5,613 nt of DNA from Planctomycetota bacterium (GTDB taxonomy: Bacteria > Planctomycetota > MHYJ01 > JACPRB01): the NCBI GenBank assembly GCA_016200125.1, contig JACQFK010000018.1, positions 1 to 5,613 on the forward strand, written 5' to 3'. The notes under the pieces were generated by a model. It worked only from the letters and a program-made list of their open reading frames with translations. It made no database searches and was not told the DNA's origin. Positions 1-3,915 of the stretch are shown here, in pieces. The translations under genes and the position numbers were made by a program. Position 1 is the stretch's first letter, and each line of letters opens with the position of its first letter.

Positions 1-292
1 CGATCGGCCCGGGCACCCCGAGCGTCTGGAAGAGGTAGCCGAAGGTCACCGCCGCGAGGCTCATCACCGAGCCGGAGGACAGGTCCACGCCGCCCGAGAT
101 GATGACCATGCAGGCGCCGATCGCGGCGATGCCGACGAATGAGGCGTCCTTGAAGAGCTGGGGGAGCTCGTCCGAGAGGAGGAAGGAGTCGTGGGTGTTG
201 ACCCGCTTCGCGACCTCGCAGGCGATCAGCATCGCGACCAGGACGAGCACGGTGCCGAATTCGCGCGTGCGCCAGAAGCGGAAACCGCTCAC
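1..292 (-). CDS. Sugar ABC transporter permease, RbsC-like (partial, N-terminal 97 residues)
   Basis: This is the inner-membrane permease subunit of a ribose/sugar-type ABC importer (BPD_transp_2 family), which forms the channel for a substrate delivered by a periplasmic binding protein and driven by an ATPase partner. The diagnostic segment is IISGGVDLSSGSVMSLAA at residues 64-81, matching the conserved 'GGiDLSvGs' loop and helix of RbsC-type permeases. A basic cytoplasmic N-terminus (FRFWRTREF) leads into a first hydrophobic helix at about residues 12-25, and a second spans about 51-66. The frame is open back to a TGA at 328-326, and the only start codon before the first helix is GTG at 292-290. 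It has no clear Shine-Dalgarno sequence. The rest of the gene, roughly 200 or more residues, lies beyond the left edge. It follows the 347-727 gene by 54 bases on the same strand, so co-transcription is possible. The transported sugar cannot be told from this part. Confidence 0.88.
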   Translation of the reverse strand, partial: MSGFRFWRTREFGTVLVLVAMLIACEVAKRVNTHDSFLLSDELPQLFKDASFVGIAAIGACMVIISGGVDLSSGSVMSLAAVTFGYLFQTLGVPGPI

Positions 293-346
293 GGGGGCCC
301 ATGGTGCGCGAGCGGCCGGAGCGGGTCAAGCAAAACGAGGGCGGGA

Positions 347-727
347 TCAAGGGAGGAAAGATTCCTGGAGTGCTTCCACGGTCTTGAGCACGGCCCCATG
401 CGCCCGAGTGTGATCGTAGGTGCGATAGCAGGCGTAGCGAACTCCGGGAGTCGCATGGAGATCAAGCGCGTCCCAGGCCAGCTCCAGACGTCGCCCCAGT
501 TCGGCAACTTCGGCACCGTAGAGGACAAATGCAGCTACCACGTCCGCCTCAGGTGGAATGAAGTCTTTATCAAAGATCCGGACTGAGAACGAACCCCTCA
601 GGGGCCGTGTCACTTCGATAAGGACGGCTTCAAGAAGCCCTTCGGCGATTCTCGGGATCGGGCGTGGCTTTTGGAAAACGGGCTGGGGTCGAGGAACGGG
701 CACGCCGAGGGAGCCGATCGCCTCCAT
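347..727 (-). CDS. Hypothetical protein, 126 aa, unrecognised family
   Basis: I do not recognise this protein. It is soluble-looking, with no signal peptide and no membrane segment. A proline-rich start (PVPRPQPVFQKPRPIPR, residues 10-26) precedes a mixed segment of likely strands and helices. Notable stretches are FSVRIFDKDFIPPEADVVAAF (residues 47-67, one contiguous hydrophobic/charged block), the leucine-rich AELGRRLELAWDAL, and a C-terminal part with YACYRTYDHTRAHG. The start at 727 is chosen over upstream in-frame codons because GGAGGGG at 739-733 sits 5 bases before it and a TATAAT box at 751-746 lies upstream. Third-position GC is about 63% by hand count, against roughly 95% in the dehydrogenase gene, so it may be recently acquired or lineage-specific. 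It runs toward the ABC permease, ending 54 bases before that gene's start, and is divergent from the SGNH hydrolase. Its reality rests on the ribosome binding site, the promoter and protein-like composition. The function is unknown. Confidence 0.68.
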   Translation of the reverse strand: MEAIGSLGVPVPRPQPVFQKPRPIPRIAEGLLEAVLIEVTRPLRGSFSVRIFDKDFIPPEADVVAAFVLYGAEVAELGRRLELAWDALDLHATPGVRYACYRTYDHTRAHGAVLKTVEALQESFLP

Positions 728-732
728 GGAAT

Positions 733-739
733 CCCCTCC
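733..739 (-). promoter_or_regulatory. Ribosome binding site of the 347-727 gene
   Basis: On the minus strand the sequence reads GGAGGGG, then five bases, then ATG at 727. This is the strongest Shine-Dalgarno match in the window and decides the start, excluding the longer in-frame reading back to 796. Confidence 0.6.
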
Positions 740-745
740 GGCCCC

Positions 746-751
746 ATTATA
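746..751 (-). promoter_or_regulatory. Perfect TATAAT -10 box for the 347-727 gene
   Basis: The minus strand carries an exact TATAAT at 751-746, in a region that is otherwise about 70% GC. It places transcription start near 739, giving a leader of only about 12 bases that begins at the Shine-Dalgarno sequence. No good TTGACA-like -35 element is visible at 16-18 bases upstream, so the call rests on the -10 box and its position. Confidence 0.42.
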
Positions 752-763
752 GGCCGCCGGGCG

Positions 764-769
764 TACTAT
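764..769 (+). promoter_or_regulatory. Possible -10 box (TACTAT) for the SGNH hydrolase gene
   Basis: TACTAT matches four of six positions of the -10 consensus and lies in the only AT-rich patch before the hydrolase gene. It would start transcription near 776, about 19 bases before the ATG at 795. No convincing -35 element accompanies it. The 67-base gap serves two divergent genes, so their promoters must overlap or abut. Confidence 0.25.
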
Positions 770-794
770 ACGTAACCACAAACGGAGACCATCC

Positions 795-1436
795 ATGCGC
801 GCCCTGATCGGACTGCTGGCCGCCGCCGTCTTCCTCTGTCAGGACAAGCCCGACAAGTGGGAGAAGGACATCGCGGCCTTCGAGGCGCAGGACAAGGCCA
901 AGCCGCCACCCGAGCAGGAGATCGTCTTCGTCGGCAGCTCCAGCATACGTATGTGGAAGTCGACCGAGGCCTTCCCCGACCTCAAAATCATCAACCGCGG
1001 CTTCGGCGGCTCGGAGATCGCCGACTCGCTGAAGTACGCCGACCGGATCATCCTCCCCTACAAGCCGCGGATCGTCGTGCTGTTCGCGGGCGGCAACGAC
1101 ATCAACGCCGGCAAGACGCCCGAGCGCGTCGCCGACGACTTCAAGTCGCTCGTCGCGAAGATCCACGACGCGCTTCCCAAGACGAAGATCTACTACATCT
1201 CGCTCTTCCCGAACGTGAAGCGGCGCGGGCAGGACGCGAAGTGCTCCAGGGTCAACGAGCTGGTCCAGGCCTTCGCGAAGACCGACGAGCGGCTGGGCTA
1301 CATCGACACCGCGTCGAAGATGCGCGCGGCGGACGGCGGGCCGCGGCCCGAACTGCTCCGCGACGACGGCCTCCACATGAACGACGACGGCTACAAGATC
1401 TGGAACGAGCTGGTGGGCGCGGTGCTCCGCCGCTAA
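795..1436 (+). CDS. Exported SGNH/GDSL-type hydrolase
   Basis: This is a 213-residue SGNH-fold hydrolase, a family of esterases, lipases and carbohydrate deacetylases. All blocks are visible. Block I is FVGSSSIRMW (residues 45-54), with probable nucleophile Ser49 in G-S-S rather than the commoner G-D-S. Block II is NRGFGGSEIAD (67-77), supplying an oxyanion-hole Gly. Block III is AGGND (98-102), with Asn101. Block V is DGLHMNDDGY (191-200), with Asp191 and His194 completing the triad. Residues 1-15 form a short hydrophobic export signal, followed by a charged, helical linker to about residue 40. GGAGA at 784-788 lies 6 bases before the ATG and supports this start. The physiological ester is not deducible; acetylated polysaccharide is a reasonable guess for this group. 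Its TAA stop overlaps the stop of the convergent 1433-3819 gene. The gene is intact, with strongly GC-ending codons. Confidence 0.9.
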   Translation: MRALIGLLAAAVFLCQDKPDKWEKDIAAFEAQDKAKPPPEQEIVFVGSSSIRMWKSTEAFPDLKIINRGFGGSEIADSLKYADRIILPYKPRIVVLFAGGNDINAGKTPERVADDFKSLVAKIHDALPKTKIYYISLFPNVKRRGQDAKCSRVNELVQAFAKTDERLGYIDTASKMRAADGGPRPELLRDDGLHMNDDGYKIWNELVGAVLRR

Positions 1437-1513
1437 CGCCGGCGCCGCCGAAGCAGGAACAGCGCCGCCGCCAGCAGCAGCCCCTCCAGCCCCGTCATCC
1501 CGCAGCCGCCCAC
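1433..1513 (-). other. C-terminal surface-sorting tail (Gly-Cys-Gly motif, hydrophobic helix, Arg cluster)
   Basis: The last 25 codons of the third frame read GGCGMTGLE, then the hydrophobic GLLLAAALFLL, then five Arg and a TAG at 1435-1433. This three-part layout is the hallmark of bacterial CTERM-type sorting signals, in which a small motif before a membrane helix and a basic tail are processed by an envelope protease. The subfamily is not certain. It can only be expressed if the upstream lesions are corrected. Confidence 0.65.
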
Positions 1514-1525
1514 GATGAGGGCCGT

Positions 1526-1772
1526 GCCCGCCGGGCCCACGCTGATGCTCTTCGACGCCCCCAGCGAGCCCGCTCCTCCCGGGGCCGCCAGGGTCAGATT
1601 GGCCGTCGCGCCCGTCAGGCTCTGGATGCTTCCTCCGCCCGCGCTGAGGGCCGCGACCGAGGCCGGGGATGCCGATCACCGTCACCGCTGCACTGAACGT
1701 GACGCTCACCGTGAGGACCTGGCCGGGATAGTAGGCGCCGTCGGCGTCCGGAGAGGAGACGCCCGTCACGAC
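1526..1772 (-). repeat. SwmB-like Ig-type repeat 3, internally shortened and frameshifted
   Basis: The first part (GAYYPGQVLTVSVTFSAAVTV, ending GIP at 1665) and the last part (AALSAGGGSI then APGGAGSLGASKSISV, from 1663 in another frame) align with the two ends of repeats 1 and 2. About 43 central residues, corresponding to TLETGA through LDLDY, are absent. The repeat is about 82 residues long instead of about 124. Confidence 0.65.
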
Positions 1773-1781
1773 CGGGGCCGG

Positions 1782-2144
1782 GCCGGGGAGCACGAGATTC
1801 CGGTTCGCGCCCAGCGACCCGGCCGCCCCCGGCGCGGGCAGGGCCAGCAGCGCATTGTTCGCACCCGCATCCTTGATCGTTCCGCCGTTCAGGGCCAGCG
1901 CACTGCCGGAGACATAATCCAGATCCAGCGAGGCATCGGCGGCCCCGACGGTATAAGAGAAGACCAGGGTCGGCGTCCCGCTGCCCGACGCGTAGGCGAC
2001 CACGGCGTCCAGCGCCCCCGTCTCGAGCGTCAGCCGCGGGCTGCCGGTGACGAAGACATTTTCCGAGAAGGTGACCGCAAGGTTCAGCACCGAGCCCGTC
2101 GGGTAGCTGCCGTTCGGTTCCAGCGACGAGACGCCGCTCACCCC
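1782..2144 (-). repeat. SwmB-like Ig-type repeat 2
   Basis: The second repeat has the same landmarks: VTGSPRLTLETGA, YASGSGTPTLVFSYTV, ALALNGGTIK and PAPGAAGSLGANRNLV. The last landmark is also nearly identical in DNA to that of repeat 1, about 371 bases away, so recombination or assembly collapse between copies is possible. Confidence 0.75.
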
Positions 2145-2153
2145 CGGTGCGTT

Positions 2154-2519
2154 GCCGTCCACGACGATGTTGCGGTTCGCGCCAAGCGAGCCCGCCGCCC
2201 CCGGCGCGGGCAGCGTGAGCACGGCATCGCTGCCCGACGAATGCTTGATCGTCCCGCCGTTCAGCGCGAGCGCCGAGGCCGAAAGGTAGTCCAGATCGGC
2301 CGCGACCTGCCCCGCGGCCACGGTGTAGACGAAGGTCAGCGTCTTCGTCCCGCTGCCGGACGTGTAGGAGACCGCGGCGTCGCTCGCGCCGGTCTCCAGC
2401 GTGATCGTCGGCGTGCCCGTGACGAGGACGGGCACAGAGAACTGGACGGTGACCGAGACCGGCGCGCCCACTCCGTAGGTGCCGCTCGGCGTGGTCGCGC
2501 TGACGGACTTGACGGTCGG
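2154..2519 (-). repeat. SwmB-like Ig-type repeat 1
   Basis: This is the first of three tandem protein repeats, about 122 residues. Landmarks are GTYGVGAPVSVTVQFS, VTGTPTITLETGA, SYTSGSGTKTLTFVYTV, ALALNGGTIK and PAPGAAGSLGANRNIVV. The pattern matches the SwmB-type Ig-like repeats of bacterial surface proteins; the family name is from memory. Confidence 0.75.
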
Positions 2520-2787
2520 AACGGCCGGCTCGGGGACCGTGAGGATCTGGGCCGCGGCCTTGTTCGTCAAATCGACCACGGTCGCGCTCGGGAAGCGGAC
2601 GCGCACGTCGTAGTTGCCCGCGGCGGAGACGCCGAAGTGCTGCTCCGCGGGCGGACAGGAGGCCTGGCCCGAACCCGCCGACACTTCGCGGAAACCGCGG
2701 AGGAAGGCTGCGTTGCCCAGATGGCCCGCGTCATAAACCCAGATCTTCGTCCCGATCCCCGACCGGTTGCTGACCGAGCCCTGGACA

Positions 2788-3396
2788 CAACTCGGTAAAC
2801 GTGAGATTCCCGTTGTTGTGAAAGAGCAGGTTCGCAACATTGCCGCCGCCGATCTCCCCGCCGGCGATGAACAGGTCAACGAAGCCGTCGTTGTCGTAAT
2901 CGCCGAAGGCACATCCGAAGGCTCCCGTGTAGGCCGGCGTCCCGGCGGGAGGGGCGATGCCGGAGGAGAGGGAGATGTCCGTGAAATGCCCGGCGCCGTC
3001 GTTCAGGAGCAGCCAGGCGTAGCCCCAACCGGCGACGTAGAGATCGAGGTCCCCGTCATTGTCGATGTCCGCGAACTGAGCCACCTGCATCGCGGTCCCC
3101 GTGGCCCGTATCCCGGAGAGTCCCGCCGCCGCCGTAACGTCCGTGAAGTGGCCCGTGCCGTCGTTCAGGAACAGGTGGAGCTCGACGCCGATCCCGACGA
3201 CCAGGTCCAGGAAGCCGTCGCCGTTCACGTCGCCGAACGCCACGGCGCGGCAGGAACCGCCTGCCGCGACCCCCCGTCCGGCCGCATCGTCCACGAACCC
3301 GCCGGCACCGTCGCCCATGTAGAGCCGGTTGGGGCCGTCGCGGGTCACGAAGAGATCGAGGTTGCCGTCGTTGTCCACGTCGGCGAAGGCCCCGCC
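2788..3396 (-). pseudogene. Middle fragment: four FG-GAP/VCBS blades, no start of its own
   Basis: This segment is in frame with the N-terminal fragment after the TAG. It carries Ca-binding loops DVDNDGNLD (at 3381-3355), DVNGDGFLD (3231-3205), DIDNDGDLD (3069-3043) and DYDNDGFVD (2901-2875). The first possible start, GTG at 3378, lies inside the first Ca-binding loop and has no Shine-Dalgarno sequence, so it is not an independent gene. Downstream of 2788 the frame runs on for a nonsense tail to a stop at 2731, while the homologous continuation (ASPIC/UnbV) is in the next frame. Confidence 0.7.
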
Positions 3397-3819
3397 CTAC
3401 CAGGTCGCGCCCGTGCCGGTCCCCGACGTACCCGTGATCTCGCCGAAGGGCGGGTTGAGGCCGCCGATCCCCTGGAACATCCGGCTGTTCGACCAGTACC
3501 AGCCCACCCAGACGTCGATGAGGCCGTCGTTGTCCACGTCGCCGAACACGACCGCCTGGGACTCGCCGCCGATCCCCGAGTTGGCGAGGTCCGAGAAGGT
3601 CCCGTTGCCGTTGTTATGGTAGACCCGGGTGCTGCCGCCGTTGACCGCGCTCGTACAGATGTCGAGAAAGCCGTCGTTGTCGATGTCCGCCGCGCCGAGG
3701 CCGCAGACGTCCCAGGCGCCGGCCGCTCCCGACGACAGGCTGATGTCGGTGAAGCGCGGCGCGGGCGGTCTTGCGCTCAGGAGCAGCAGCAAGGCGAGGC
3801 AGCCGAAGAATCGTCTCAT
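3397..3819 (-). CDS. N-terminal fragment of the broken surface protein (signal peptide + two FG-GAP blades)
   Basis: This is the 140-residue piece that would actually be translated from the normal start. Residues 1-18 (MRRFFGCLALLLLLSARP) form a classic signal peptide: two Arg, a hydrophobic core and a small residue before the cleavage region. FG-GAP blades follow, with Ca-binding loops DIDNDGFLD (45-53) and DVDNDGLID (94-102). It ends at a TAG in the middle of a blade, directly after a Thr/Gly-rich stretch. The same frame continues after the stop with GGAFADVDNDG, another standard blade, so the stop interrupts one gene and does not end a complete protein. Two blades cannot close a propeller, so the product should be unstable or non-functional. 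Confidence 0.6.
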   Translation of the reverse strand: MRRFFGCLALLLLLSARPPAPRFTDISLSSGAAGAWDVCGLGAADIDNDGFLDICTSAVNGGSTRVYHNNGNGTFSDLANSGIGGESQAVVFGDVDNDGLIDVWVGWYWSNSRMFQGIGGLNPPFGEITGTSGTGTGATW

Positions 3820-3824
3820 CCGAA

Positions 3825-3829
3825 CTCCC
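3825..3829 (-). promoter_or_regulatory. Ribosome binding site of the 1433-3819 gene
   Basis: The minus strand has GGGAG five bases before the ATG at 3819. This supports the start that begins with the signal peptide. Confidence 0.45.
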
Positions 3830-3842
3830 GGACGAAGGCCCC

Positions 3843-3848
3843 AGTATA
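3843..3848 (-). promoter_or_regulatory. Likely -10 box (TATACT) for the broken surface-protein gene
   Basis: TATACT at 3848-3843 on the minus strand matches five of six -10 positions. It lies 23 bases before the ATG, in the divergent gap shared with the dehydrogenase gene. No clear -35 element is seen at the usual distance; that position is occupied by an inverted repeat. Confidence 0.35.
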
Positions 3849-3866
3849 AGCGGAACCCGGCCGCTT
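3848..3866. repeat. Perfect 6-bp inverted repeat with 7-base loop in divergent promoter region
   Basis: AAGCGG, seven bases, then CCGCTT. The palindrome touches the TATACT box and sits midway between two divergent genes, so it could be an operator. In GC-rich DNA a repeat this short can also arise by chance. Confidence 0.3.
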
Positions 3867-3905
3867 TCGGAGAAAATCAGCGCGGCTGCAGGCGTACAAC
3901 TGGTT

Positions 3906-3909
3906 GGAG
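3906..3909 (+). promoter_or_regulatory. Ribosome binding site of the PVC-type dehydrogenase gene
   Basis: GGAG lies six bases before the ATG at 3916. It supports this start, which gives the hydrophobic N-terminal segment expected for an exported protein. Confidence 0.45.
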
Positions 3910-3915
3910 ACGCTC

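Larger units (their letters stand above)
1664..2786 (-). pseudogene. Downstream fragment: ASPIC/UnbV domain and SwmB-like repeats, shifted by one base
   Basis: From GTC at 2786 this frame reads VQGSVSNRSGIGTKIWVYDAG, the start of an ASPIC/UnbV domain, which continues to about 2526 with GFREVSAGSG and EQHFG. Then come two full Ig-type repeats of about 124 residues each and the first 36 residues of a third, ending at GIP (1665). Past 1664 the frame runs antisense through the SGNH hydrolase gene as Gly/Arg-rich nonsense down to 747; that part is not coding. Confidence 0.7.
1433..3819 (-). pseudogene. Broken FG-GAP/ASPIC-UnbV surface protein with SwmB-like Ig repeats and C-terminal sorting tail
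   Basis: Read through its lesions, this gene encodes about 794 residues. In order these are: a signal peptide (about residues 1-18); an FG-GAP/VCBS propeller with six DxDxDG-type Ca-binding loops at residues 45, 94, 147, 197, 251 and 307, spaced about 50 apart; an ASPIC/UnbV domain (about 345-427) with SNRSGIGTKIWV and EQHFGVSAAGNYDVRVRFPS; three SwmB-like Ig-type repeats (about 434-764); and a sorting tail (770-794). GGGAG at 3829-3825 precedes the ATG at 3819. Three lesions break it: an in-frame TAG at 3399-3397, a one-base excess near 2790-2784, and a frame change near 1668-1661. Removing the two excess bases leaves exactly 795 codons. The family is generally secreted or surface-bound and the propeller is probably a binding scaffold; the ligand is unknown. 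The intact genes either side argue for a real pseudogene, though assembly or sequencing error remains possible, especially in the repeats. Confidence 0.82.

Noticed and set aside
289..528. Small minus-strand open frame overlapping the permease start
   Set aside because: It overlaps the better-supported 347-727 gene in a different frame and has no ribosome binding site or recognisable content.
728..796. Extending the 126-residue protein upstream to an ATG at 796
   Set aside because: The extra 23 residues would run through the TATAAT box and the Shine-Dalgarno sequence and overlap the start of the divergent hydrolase gene.
1437..1500. Rho-independent terminator after the hydrolase gene
   Set aside because: The sequence is GC-rich with some self-complementarity but has no T-run on either strand, and it is coding on the minus strand.
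747..1660. Long minus-strand open frame continuing from the Ig-repeat region through the SGNH hydrolase gene
   Set aside because: Past 1664 it reads Gly/Arg-rich low-complexity sequence antisense to a clear hydrolase gene, while the homologous continuation of the repeats lies in another frame.
1660..1670. Phase variation by slippage in the GGGG run
   Set aside because: A run of four is too short for typical slippage control, and the gene has two other lesions that slippage here would not repair.
1515..2798. 427-codon plus-strand open frame over the Ig repeats
   Set aside because: It is an Arg-rich shadow of the minus-strand repeats, with no recognisable domain. Long open shadow frames are common at this GC content.
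2767..3849. 360-codon plus-strand open frame over the FG-GAP region
   Set aside because: Its repeated VVVHV-type segments are the antisense of the DxDNDG-encoding repeats, not a protein family.
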